This document shows positions 13,801-23,351 of a stretch of 64,000 bases of DNA, one piece after another (positions within the stretch are counted from its first letter, which is position 1; every line of letters begins with the position of its first letter). The position numbers were made by a program, and so were the translations under genes. The stretch is from assembly GCA_020064725.1 (NCBI GenBank), contig JAGTWJ010000019.1:2604001-2668000 (forward strand), written 5' to 3'. Under the pieces are notes generated by a model. It worked only from the letters and a program-made list of their open reading frames with translations, did not search any database and was not told the DNA's origin. This stretch comes from Drechslerella dactyloides (lineage: Eukaryota > Ascomycota > Orbiliomycetes > Orbiliales > Orbiliaceae).

Positions 13801-14156
13801 ATGGGCTGAGCTATACAGGATCCCTACTTTCTGGGTGTTGCAGGCACGTCTGAGCTTAGCAAATTGAGAGTCACGATTGACGGTGGCTTGGAAAATTGGT
13901 TTGAATTGGTTCATTCCTGCATTGGCGAATAAGAGCGTCTTATCGTCCCTTGGAACGACGGGCGAAGAAGGGACTAATGGGTAGATGGATGAGTAGATGA
14001 TTCGACGGATATTGGGGGGTTGGAGATCAACTCACCGAATGTATGGGCTTCGTCCATGAAGAATTTGAGAAAAGTTTCTCGCACTTTGGGAGCAGGCCAT
14101 TTTATTTCCTGTTTGACAGGTTGGGAAGACGAGGTGGTTGACGACGAGCTAGCCAT
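10813..14156 (-). CDS. ALA1: Alanyl-tRNA synthetase
   Basis: Eight exons on the minus strand: 14156-14036, 13973-13828, 13768-13706, 13652-12861, 12796-12400, 12345-12044, 11993-11058 and 10992-10813. They total 978 aa, the usual size for cytosolic AlaRS. The enzyme charges tRNA-Ala and edits mischarged Ser/Gly. Class II core signatures are visible: NAGMNQFKPIF, the FFEMLGNWSFGDYF block, and VDTGMGFERL. The editing-domain metal site is present as HTATH (about 617-621) and CGGTH (about 736-740), followed by the C-terminal C-Ala-type segment rich in Gly (GGGAGGSKDGK). Exon 6 must start at the CCCAG acceptor at 12346; the nearer TTTAG acceptor would put a stop in frame. The ATG at 14156 gives the cytosolic form. 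An open, Arg/Ser-rich extension lies upstream in frame and may encode a mitochondrial leader (separate entry). Confidence 0.95.
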
Positions 14157-14671
14157 TGTGGTTGATCTGCGACACGTCGTCGTGAAGAGCCTATTGCTGT
14201 TGAGAAGGTAGAGTATCGAAGAACGTAGGATAGGCAGTGTTCGCTGAATTGAAGACCGGAATACGAGGAGCTTCGAATGGGAAGAGAAGCCGGGGAAACC
14301 CTCGAATTCAGGATATCGGAGAAACGACGGGGAGTATGTCGTTGACCGAAAGCTACGAGGAAGACTGTTAGCATCCCGGTGAGACTCGAGCGACCGTACG
14401 ATTGGCGTCATGATGGCGTTCATGGTAGCAGAAGATGCAGCAGTGTGTTCGCGATGGGTCGAGTAGGTGGCGAAGGGGGAAAGTTGATGGAAGGATGGTT
14501 GCAGGTAGGTACAGAATTGAGTGAGATGGAGAGGGGGAAGAGGAAGGAGAGATCAAAGCAGCGTGAAGAGCCATGAAGCATATGGGAGCATGCGATGGAG
14601 CGAGCGAGAGCGGGAGGGGAGTGGGAGGGGAAGGGAGCTCTACAGGATGAAGCATCTATGCGTGACTTACC
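14157..14671 (-). promoter_or_regulatory. AlaRS leader: possible mitochondrial presequence and 5' intron
   Basis: The frame of AlaRS stays open upstream of its first good ATG for about 65 codons rich in Ser, Arg, Leu and Thr with almost no acidic residues (for example LRSSILYLLNSNRLFTTTCRR), as expected for a mitochondrial targeting signal. A branch site GCTAAC and a TCGTAG acceptor end at 14353. A strong GTAAGT donor lies at 14670, so an intron of 318 bp (14353-14670) is likely. If that intron is removed there is no nearby in-frame ATG for the long form, whereas retention leaves an in-frame ATG at 14423. ACG codons occur in the right frame; yeast ALA1 is known to use ACG starts for its mitochondrial form. 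Dual targeting is an inference. Confidence 0.45.
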
Positions 14672-15998
14672 TGGTGGAGGGTGTGATGATATCGCCGGGG
14701 GTAGCACTGGCTGTCGTGAGAAGTTTTTCGTGATGCTGTGGCGATGTTGAGTGGTAGCAGAGAGGAGGTCGAGCGTGATGATGGAATGGGGAACGAGGAA
14801 GGTGGTGATGGTGGGGAGCGGAGAGCGGCGCTGGCGACGATGGTGGTTTTGGAACGGCGGCTGTGCGATTTGTGACTGTTCGCGGGCGGTGTGTTGTTTG
14901 TGTTGCAGAAGTGGTTTGCCAGCTGGATGCGGCAACTGTTTGCGTGCCTCCTTCGACAAAGCTGCTTCGACAGCGGCGGGGAGGCTGCCCGCTGATTCGA
15001 CGACGAGGAAGGCAATGGAGCGCTGGACGGGCGCGGACGACGTACGGACGGGCACAGTGATGGGCCGCGGCCACTATCGCGAGGTTATCTGCTGCTGCTG
15101 CTTCGAGGCGGACGCGGAGACAGGCGACGAGGGCGACAGTCATCCAGAACAGAGGATATGGCAAGGCGTCGTGCAGGCGGGCAGCGGGCAAAATTATATT
15201 TTATAGCACTAGCAGATAGCACTTATGCAGGTTGTTGCTCACACTCGCTGGAGGCGGGGCATGATTCACTCGCTTGCTCGCCTGAGACTGGCCGGCCCAC
15301 ACCCACTGCAACAGCATCCTATCGGACGACGACCCAACGGACGTTCCATTACCATCCTCGCGAGCTTGCAGTTTGTCGGTCCACGCTACGGATAAACCAC
15401 TGGGCTGCCGGTGGGGTTCCAACGTTGCCAATCGAATTGCAACGGTCTGTCTTGCTATCGATAGCTTTGAAGCTCAAGACAACGGCCGCTGCACTGTCGT
15501 CCATGTGATGACTCCAGGTACGAGGTCTCCTGCCAATCTCGGACTATTCCTCTGTGCTCTCAGCACGGCCAGCTGCTAAGAATGCCACTAGGCTTCCGGA
15601 CGGTCGTGTCGAAAGGCCGGTGAACGAATGCTGTCGGGCGGCGCCGTCAGACACGGGTCTCCATTCCGACCCTGAGCTATCAATTGGTTTGTCCCGGACA
15701 CCGCCTGCACGATATACTATATCTATATAGATAGCTGCAGGTCAGCCACCATGCGAATTCAGTCTCGTCTGACGATTTTCTGAGCCGTTGAGCGCATTTT
15801 TATCTGACTAAATTCTTAGCACACGTTATCTGCAGCTGCTATATATATTGGACTGCTGAAGCCCCGCTTCCATATAACGAACGAGCTGTGACCTTAGCCG
15901 AGGACGTTTTTGCCTGTCTTCGTCGAGATAGCGGTTAATTTATCCTGCACCAGTCAATTATATCGCATTACGCGACCTCACGATACCCAATCTTATCA
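14672..15998. other. Divergent intergenic region between AlaRS and ALDH
   Basis: This 1.3-kb region should hold both promoters. Minus-strand frames at 14667-15191, 14656-15015 and 14420-15055 overlap each other and are rich in Pro, Ser and His; I see no family match and treat them as leader or chance frames. Nothing else is recognisable. Confidence 0.5.
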
Positions 15999-17709
15999 AT
16001 GGCGGAGCTGGAGAGGTGCGGCCTGTGGATCTCCGGCAAGGAGCGTCCTGGAAAGGGTGAAGAGTACGCGAAACCACGTCCTTTCTGGCCTGTTTTCTTG
16101 GATTCTTACGTACGTTAAATTCGAGCGGCATGCTAACGGTGACATAGAATACCACTAGTGGACCCGTCGAGCGGGGAGACATACACATAGTCGGTCCACC
16201 ATATCAAGATACATTCCATGCGCATGGTCACGTCTAACCTCCCACGGGCGAATATACAGCTGCGATGCCGGATCCGTAGACGACTGCGCCGAAGCCATCA
16301 ATGTCGCCCAGGCAGCCTTCGTTTCCGGCGTCTGGTCCAAGAAGTCTCGTCATGAGCGTGCCGACGTTCTCGAACGCGCCGCTGCCCTCTTCCCGCCGAA
16401 ACTGCAGCATCTGATCCAGCTCGAGGTTCGGCAGACCGGGCGCGCGATCCGCGAAATGGCCGCCCAGGTCCCCTCTCTCGTCCGCTGGTTCAAGTACTAC
16501 GCGGCCCTCCTGCGCACCGAGGAGCGCGCCGTCCTCCCCACGGCCGGGAAGCTGCACAACTGGGTCGACCGTAAGCCGCTGGGCGTCGTCGTGCAAATCA
16601 CGCCGTTCAACCACCCGTTGTTGATAGCTGTCAAGAAGCTCGCCCCCGCTCTCGCGGCGGGCAACAGCGTCGTGCTGAAACCGAGCGAATTGACACCGCT
16701 CACTTCCATCGCGCTCGCCAAGCTCATGCAGGAAGCGGGGCTCCCCGACGGCGTGCTGTCCGTTGTGCCGGGAAAGGGTGCGAATACGGGCAAGGCGCTG
16801 GTCGAGAACCCCCTCGTGCGCAAGGTGGATGTGACCGGCAGCACGGCGGCAGGGCGAGCGATTGGTGAGATTGTCGGCCAGAATTTGGCGAAATACACCG
16901 CCGAGCTAGGTGGGAAGGCGCCACTGCTGGTCTTCGAGAAGGCGGACGTCACAGCCGCCGTGAACGGCATCGCGTTCGGCTCGTTCATGGCCAGTGGGCA
17001 GACGTGCGTCGCCGCCACGCGTATCCTCGTGCAGAACACCATATTCGACCAGGTGCTCGAACTCTTGACCGCCAAAGCCGAGTCGATCGCGCGACGGATG
17101 GGCGACCCTACGAACCACGACTCGATGATGGGCCCGCTGGTATCGGCCCGCCAGCTAGTTAACGTCGAAGAAATAGTCGACAATGCCACCAGCGGCGGCA
17201 AGGCGAAGGTTGTCACGGGCGGGAAGCGCCTACGGGGCACGAGCGAGCTCGACGGCTTTGACTTCACCAAGGGCTACTTCTACCCACCGACGATCCTCAC
17301 CTCGACGTCGCCGTCCAGCATCCTCGAAACGAGAATCTGGAAAGAAGAGGCCTTCGGCCCCGTCATCGTCGTCGCCGGCTTCGACACGGAGGAAGAAGCC
17401 ATCGCACTCGCCAACGACAGCGAATACGGCCTCGGCGCCGCAATCTGGACGAGCGACCTCTCGCAGGCGTTCAGAGTCTCCGAGGAAATCGACGCGGGCA
17501 TCGTCTGGATCAACACGCACCACCGGAACGACCCGAGCAGCCCGTGGGGCGGGACCAAGGGCCCGAGCGGCGTTGGCAGCGAGAACGGCGTGGATGCGTA
17601 TCGGGAGTACACGAAGGCGAAGAGCACGATTGTCAACTATGCGTCGAGCGAGGAGATGGCGGCGGACGACTGGTTCCGCGAGGGCAAGGGCGACGTGCGG
17701 TACGGATGA
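15999..17709 (+). CDS. NAD(P)-dependent aldehyde dehydrogenase
   Basis: Three exons, 15999-16063, 16148-16189 and 16260-17709, give 518 aa. Both introns are in phase 2. Intron 1 runs from GTACGC to a GCTAAC branch and TAG. Intron 2 uses a weak GTCGGT donor, but it restores the family sequence VDPSSGETYTYCDAG. ALDH-superfamily hallmarks are clear: the cofactor-binding block QITPFNHPLLIAVKK, LKPSELTP, the GSTAAGR turn, the catalytic-base motif AELGGKAP (Glu about 251) and the nucleophile in SGQTCVAATR (Cys about 284), and a C-terminal PWGGTKGPSGVG. It oxidises an aldehyde to its acid. The substrate cannot be read from the sequence; the overall pattern is closest to betaine/salicylaldehyde-type fungal ALDHs. 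The short N-terminus shows no targeting signal, so it is probably cytosolic. Confidence 0.93.
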
Positions 17710-18319
17710 ATTCACCACAGCTACCGTATCTGTATATATATATCGTCATGTCATTTGTATTATATTCCTGTCTGCCATCTGGACACCTTTGTATACCTGG
17801 TATCATCCTTGTAGAATCGTGGAGTGGGACAACACTCTCGGCTGTTGTATTTACCACCAGCTGCATCAAGCTACCCGGCATCGAGAAGCCCGAAGCACGA
17901 TCGAGAAGCCGGAGCTAGCCAATCGCTCATATGAGCTCATGCAGCCGTCCGTGGAGCGAAGCACGTTGCATGCACGCGAATAGCAACCGGTGCCTGTAAT
18001 CAAGGGTGCGAGAACCTGTTATCGAGGGCCAGGCACGGATAAGCATGATATCAAGCCCTACCAGCCGCGCGCGTTCTCGAAAGCCGTCGAAACTTCCGCC
18101 GCAACAACAACCTTTCCACAAACGTTTAAACATCACGACACTATCGCCTCCCGCATCCGCCCGCCTCCATCGCGAGGCCACTAGCCGGCTTCGACCTACC
18201 GCATATTAATACGCCGAATCGCCGCCTGCTCAGCTCCCCCAGCTCGGCTCGCCACAGCTCCCGCGATAGCTAGCTCCAGCGTACTAAACAACCACAGCTC
18301 CAGCTGTCAGCTCTCCAAC
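17710..18319. other. Intergenic, ALDH 3' end to orphan gene
   Basis: About 600 bp hold the ALDH trailer and the promoter of the next gene. The last 100 bp before 18320 contain CAGCTC/CCAGCT-type repeats on the + strand. I see no gene. Confidence 0.5.
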
Positions 18320-19090
18320 ATGTCGCTGCTCAGCCCTCCGCCAACATCCCTCCCGGACAGCCCATACACCACACGCAAGCGCAGAGCGGACGACGACGAC
18401 CTCGATCAACGCCCGCCGGACTCGCCCCTCGCCAAGCGGTTCCGCGGGCTAACCATCACGCCACCTGCCCTCCTCACCTCCTCGAGGGCCACGAGACGCA
18501 GCACACCCTCCACCCGCCATACCGCCAACCACACCACCACCACCTTCGACCAGCAATGGAACCTCTCCCCGCCGCCGTTCCCGCTTCCCTCGTCTCCGCC
18601 ACCGGCAGCCATGGACATAGACGAAACCCCCCACAGAATCTACGTCCACGACCTCGACGCCTCCTCCCCGACATCCGACGACGATGAACGCGACGGTGCG
18701 GACGAAAACCCCATCATCTTCCTCTCGGACGTCGAGCGCGAGATGAGCCGCATTCCACTCGCGGTACTCAAGGCGCCCGACTCATCCTCGTCGTCCTCGT
18801 CGTCGCGGTCGTCGCCGCCGACGAGTCTGCCGACCGCACGGTCGTCAACGGGCACTTCGACGGATCTGATATTGTACCGGCCGCCGGAGGAACTGGTTGA
18901 TGATGGCAGCGTGCGGCGGATGATACAGCAGGCGAAGGCGCGGATACGGATGCGTGCGGATCCGGTTGTCCCGCACGTGGATATGCAAATGGCGGTGGAC
19001 GGGATGGGGTTCACGAGGAGCCCGGAGAGCTATATACCTGCTGCGATGTCGGATAGCGATCCGGACGCGATGGTTCTCGACGACTTATGA
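18320..19090 (+). CDS. Disordered hypothetical protein with nuclear-type basic motifs
   Basis: A single-exon frame of 256 codons. I do not recognise the family. The protein is Ser/Pro/Asp-rich and predicted to be mostly unstructured, with many SP and TP sites (LLSPPPTSLPDSP at the start), basic clusters TRKRRADDDD and LAKRFRG that could be nuclear localisation signals, a Ser8-9 run near residue 155, and one more ordered stretch with hydrophobic pattern (GSVRRMIQQAKARIRMRADP, about 205-224). It ends in an acidic tail, SDPDAMVLDDL. Codon use is GC-rich like its neighbours and the downstream DNA becomes AT-rich at once, which supports a real gene. A nuclear phospho-regulated protein is a guess. 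Confidence 0.6.
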   Translation: MSLLSPPPTSLPDSPYTTRKRRADDDDLDQRPPDSPLAKRFRGLTITPPALLTSSRATRRSTPSTRHTANHTTTTFDQQWNLSPPPFPLPSSPPPAAMDIDETPHRIYVHDLDASSPTSDDDERDGADENPIIFLSDVEREMSRIPLAVLKAPDSSSSSSSSRSSPPTSLPTARSSTGTSTDLILYRPPEELVDDGSVRRMIQQAKARIRMRADPVVPHVDMQMAVDGMGFTRSPESYIPAAMSDSDPDAMVLDDL

Positions 19091-19806
19091 TGATGTCGGT
19101 TATCAGCTGTTGTCGGCTGGATATATATTTGGAAAAGATACCGACGGGTCCAGCCTTCTCAGGCCTTTAATATTCAAGGAACAGTGCTTCCCTGTCGTGG
19201 CCTGGCGGCCCGGTGGCCTATTCAACGCAGCACACGACCTATCGAGCGATAATTTGTCTTCTCTATATTCTGGATTGGGAGGAGTTTGGTTTGCAAGTCT
19301 AGCAATGGCGTTATGGAGTCCGGCGTGCATGTAGCATATATACCTTGCGTACATTAAATTCACATACACTTCATTATATTTATCACACTATACCTTTTAT
19401 CAGCGAGTATGATACCACCATACGTCCGACAGATATGCAGTAATAGGTACCGGGCATTCATCAAGCCCCTGGTCGATTACATCGACAATGTATATAGTAC
19501 AGTATGGAAACATCCATCCAACCGTCGCCCTCGTCCTCCCTCGCCCGACCTAAAAATACACCATATCCGTGCCACCAACCATGGCAGCCAACCCCAATGC
19601 AATTGCAGAGCTATAAAAATAAAACCACAAAAAACCCGCTACAATAGATGCGATGAAAAGAGACACTAAACACTAATAGTACAGTTCCGTAGAACCACGA
19701 TGATACCGTAGATGCAAAACCGGGCAAACCAAACGAGCCTCCCGTCGAAGCTGGGGGTACGAGTACGCTGCAGATATTATATATATAATGAATGCGATGA
19801 AGTCCG
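19091..19806. other. Convergent 3' region
   Basis: AT-rich trailers of the orphan (+) and the Rcr gene (-). Contains poly-A-like stretches (about 19615-19640) that fit 3' ends. No gene seen. Confidence 0.55.
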
Positions 19807-20580
19807 TTACGGCCTCGAGGGACCCGCGCCTGCACCTGCACCTGCACCTGCACCTGCACTGGTACTGGCGCTCGCCTCACCGTCTGTCGTGCCCGAAATC
19901 TGCTGTCCCGGCAGCATCTGGTTTGGGGCCGTCTTGGATGGGTTCAGCGGGATGTCCTGCATGTTTGTCGGGTAGTACTCCGGCGGCGGTCCGTTGTGCG
20001 GATTGTACACTGATTCGCATAAAAACACCGGTCAGCACATTGCCCGTCCGAGGGGTTTCATACGACGCTGTATGATATAATTTATGCAAAATGATGTAAG
20101 AAGGATGGGCAGTAGTGAGTATGTACCTGGCGGCGGCGGCTGGTACGGCTCCGCGTACCCGCCATAGTTCGCATAACCCCTGCTGCCGTTGCCGTACGTA
20201 TTCCCCGTGTAGGCTTCCGGGGTCATCTGGTGTCGGACCATCCAGCGGTGGTAGGCGAGCGGCGGGAGGCCGCGGGAGAGACGGTTCTTGGCGTGGATGT
20301 AGCCGCCGCAAAAGTAGGCGAGGACGACGGCGAAGATGACGGCGCCGATGGTCCACTTGACGATTATTGCTGTCTAATAGAAGGTATCGGTGTCAGCTCG
20401 TCCGTTGCGAGACTTTGCTGGTGTCGAGATCGCAGCTTGTCGTGCTTTGGGAATGTACCATCTCGACAACACCGCAACACCAGTGGCGAATGGGATCATT
20501 CAACTTACATCGGAGTACCACCAGCCGTAGTCGTCGTCGTACAGGAGCACCTGCCGGCGCTGGAGAACCGCCGGTGCCAT
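19807..20580 (-). CDS. Rcr-family membrane protein (chitin/Congo red resistance)
   Basis: Three exons, 20580-20509, 20373-20127 and 20009-19807, give 173 aa. The introns are in phases 0 and 1. The order is typical of the Rcr family (RCR1/RCR2 in yeast, which affect chitin deposition and sorting of cell-surface proteins): a short N-terminus ending YDDDYGWWYSD, one membrane segment at about 25-50 (TAIIVKWTIGAVIFAVVLAY), a basic stop-transfer region (HAKNRLSRGLPPLAYHRWMV), then a Pro/Tyr/Asn-rich cytosolic tail with QPPPPG and GPPPEYYP, the second of which resembles a PPxY ligand for Rsp5-type ubiquitin ligases. The extreme C-terminus is a (GA)n run encoded by a hexanucleotide repeat and probably varies in length between strains. 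Function is inferred from the family. Confidence 0.8.
19829..19858. repeat. (CCTGCA)5 hexanucleotide repeat inside the Rcr gene
   Basis: Five perfect six-base units. On the minus strand they encode alternating Gly-Ala at the C-terminus of the Rcr-family protein, so changes in copy number keep the frame. Confidence 0.9.
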
Positions 20581-21847
20581 CGGAGGAGGAGGGAGAAGGA
20601 AGGAAGGAAGGATAGATGGTCGATGGACGGATTGGACGGATGGATTGGGGGGCGTGCGTTGTGGGGATGGGATGACGACAGGGCCGTCGAGGAACGTTTT
20701 CTCGCGGCGGACGGTCCTGCGCTTTTGTAGGCTTGCCCTCGCCGAGCGAGTCCGCGCCGAGCAGGAATGAGCCGAGGGGAGGAGCAGAGGAGAGTGGAAA
20801 TGACAAGAAGCGAGATTTCCTGGGCCCCGATCGTGGCGGGCGAGCAGGCGAAGACTTATTTAAAGAGGAGAGGGGAAGGAAGGGAGAATCGTGCGACGGG
20901 GAGCAGCAGCCTGCTTTGTGCGGGAAAGGCAGCAGGAGCAGCTCAGCCGGCCGTCCAAAGGAGAAGGTGAGAGACAGGGCCAAAAGCGCCGGCAGGGCCT
21001 CCTTCGGGTCGACGCTGATTCCAATCTTGCGATGGCCGTGAATGGAACCGTGGGTGGAATTCGAGTGGACGGGTATAAATTTAAAGTGCACCCGGGCGGG
21101 CTGTGCCTGGCTGCTGTAACCCCGACTGAGGCCACGACGAGACGCTGCCGTATCGAGCGTACGCGAGCTGACGGCACAATCGAACAACTTCACCCGACGC
21201 CCTGCCGTCGAAGGGCTGTGGAATGCGTGCGAGAACCGGAATGCAGAGCTGCCCTGCAGCCTGGCTGAAGAGAAAATATTCACTGGAACCCGCCTGGAAT
21301 TCGACTGGAAGGCCGTGACGTCCGCCCAGCCAAGCATTGCGACAGAAAAGCTTGTCCCGCGAGAGGGGGCGGCCGGCGGAGATATATGTAGTATGCAATG
21401 GATGCCAGAGCTATGCTATGCTGTGCCATATCGATACTGCACGATGTCGAGAATCTGCCCTCTGATCTCCTATCCCGTCCTGTCCTGTCCTATCATATCC
21501 GCTCGTTCATTCGGTCATCCACTCACGGCCGCTTTCTGCTTGGGGACGCTGCCGTTTCAGCGTCGTTTGACGACCACGAAACCGGAAAGGTGCGCGCACC
21601 TGGCACAGGGTCCAGCGCCCAGACTATCGCCGTTTCACGCAGGAAACCATCAAGTCACGCCGGCCGCCCGTTTCCTCCTCCGTTTCCAAAACCCTCTTGC
21701 GTCCCGTGCAAACCCCCATCTTTCTCGTGCGCGAGTTGATCGAGATTCGCCGCTTCGCCACACGCTGAGGCGGCCCATTCGTGGCTTCGTCTCGCACGGA
21801 ACATATCTCATATCATATCACACACACCCTTCCGGAATTCCCCCAGG
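20581..21847. other. Promoter/leader of the Rcr gene and trailer of the GPALPP gene
   Basis: This 1.27-kb GC-rich region separates two minus-strand genes. A long minus-strand frame (20393-21337) runs through it and overlaps Rcr exon 1 in another frame; its translation is Ser/Pro/Arg-rich with no family match, so it is left out. A GA-rich stretch at 20575-20615 lies just before the Rcr start. Confidence 0.5.
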
Positions 21848-22945
21848 CTACAGATAGTTGCCTTTCGAAAACCTGGATCCAAAGTCGGCCGCGCGTGCCA
21901 GCATTTGCTTCTTCTGCTGCACCCCGATCCGCTTGCTGCTCCCCACAATGTCCTTCTCCCGATCGAACGCCCGCTTGCTCGGGTCGTCCTCCTCCTTGCG
22001 ATCCTTCGAGCTCGAATGCTCGTCCATCAGGCTCTTCCCGCGGTGTTTTGTCTGTCCGTCGCGCCTTCGTCAGCCAATCGCCCCATAACCCATCCGGTAT
22101 AGGGTGTAGGTATTGTGGTGAGGAAACAACGTACATTGTATTCGTCGATTCGCCTCTGCGTCTCCTCAGCTTCCAGCCGGGCAGCCTTCTCCAGCGGGTC
22201 CTCGTCGACGCCCACCTGGGAGATCGGCTTCCGCACACCCATCACCTCCTCCGCTACTCGCTTCGCTTTATCCGCCACGCTCTCCGTCCATAGACTGTTA
22301 TCGCCTCCCTTCGCCGATGGTGCCTTCGCCCCCTTGCCCGTCTGGAACTTGCGGCTCCTAATCTTCGTAGGATCCACGCGCGACGACCAGTCCTCCTGTT
22401 TCGGCGGCACTATCATCCATTCATCGCGCGTGAGCTTGTCCTCCTGCTGCTTGGTATGTGCTGCTAGGCGCCGCTGGGCGGCGGCTTCTTCATCGATCTG
22501 CAGTATCACAAAGCTGGGGAGTTAGAAACCAGTAAACGTGTCGTGAATTTAAGACGAAAGCTCCCGGAGACCGTAAACGTACCGCGCTCGCTCCAACGCC
22601 GGGTAACGAGGGGCCAATCTCGTCGTCCGACGACTCGTCTTCATCGTAGTTCCCCTTCTTCCCGCCGTCATCATCCTCGTTGGGCCCCCGTGGGGGCATC
22701 TGATCGATCGGTGCGGGCAGCGACGGCCCAATCACTCGCCGTCGCTTCTCCGGGTTCTCGTCAACATCTTTCTTCGGCGACGTAGCGGCAGCAATGGCGC
22801 TTTCAGCCTGTGATGTTTTGTTACCTTCCGGTTCCGCCGTCGCCGCAGCAGTCGCAGCAGCTTTCGCAGCCTTCGCAGCCTCCTCTTGCTGCCGCTTGCG
22901 CTTCGCGGCGAGGTGTGGCGGGAGAGCTGGCCCTATGTCCGACAT
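21848..22945 (-). CDS. GPALPP-motif protein (DUF3752 type)
   Basis: Three exons, 22945-22583, 22497-22135 and 22051-21848, give 309 aa. Both introns are phase 0 with GTACGT donors. The N-terminal half has three copies of the IGPxLP motif (IGPALPP at 4-10, then IGPSLPA and IGPSLPG), spaced by Lys/Ala-rich coiled and acidic disordered segments. The second half is the conserved domain: RDEWMIVPP, RVDPTKIRSRKFQTGKG, SLWTESVADKAKR and, after a split at RRIDEYN, TKHRGKSLMDEH. It ends with a KDRKEEDDPSKRAFDREKD block and basic C-terminus. This is the fungal relative of GPALPP1/DUF3752 proteins, likely nuclear; molecular role unknown. It is divergent from VPS8 with 406 bp between start codons. Confidence 0.85.
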
Positions 22946-23351
22946 TGTGAACGTAGACAGCAGCCTGTCCGTGCGAGCTTCCAGCTATTCAGAACGTGTA
23001 TCCAGGAGCGACGATGACAGCTATTGCAAGCTTGAAACGTGAAACGATCGCAGCGGGATCTTTCCGGTGGTGTCGCAGATGTGATGGATGGCGTTTGTCG
23101 GGCGATGCAGGACGATGAAATGCAATGAGATGGATGGCGTCGCAAGCTCAAATCGAAACTAAAGCAAGCGAAACATTCCGCCGCGCAATCGAAGCAACTC
23201 CACAAACCGTTCAACCCGTCTCCGCCCCGACAGAGCCAGAACGCAAAGCTGCCCCTCCGCTGTCGCCGGGACCGTAGGATTCGATTCGACGACACTCGCA
23301 GACCGTCGTGGAAGAAATGCTCATTGATGCCCCGCCGCCGCCGACACTTCG
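22946..23351. promoter_or_regulatory. Divergent promoter between the GPALPP gene and VPS8
   Basis: The start codons of two genes on opposite strands are 406 bp apart, so both promoters must lie here or overlap the genes. No TATA box or other defined element stands out. The + strand is C- and A-rich in its right half. Confidence 0.6.

Noticed and set aside
14420..15191. Three overlapping minus-strand frames upstream of AlaRS
   Set aside because: All are compositionally biased (Ser, Pro, His, Arg), none matches a family, and the region is better explained as promoter and leader.
17183..17983. Plus-strand frame of 266 codons within and after ALDH exon 3
   Set aside because: Arg/Ala/Ser-rich shadow of the ALDH gene in another frame.
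20393..21337. Minus-strand frame of 314 codons
   Set aside because: It overlaps the first exon and intron of the Rcr-family gene in a different frame, is rich in Ser/Pro/Arg, and matches no family.
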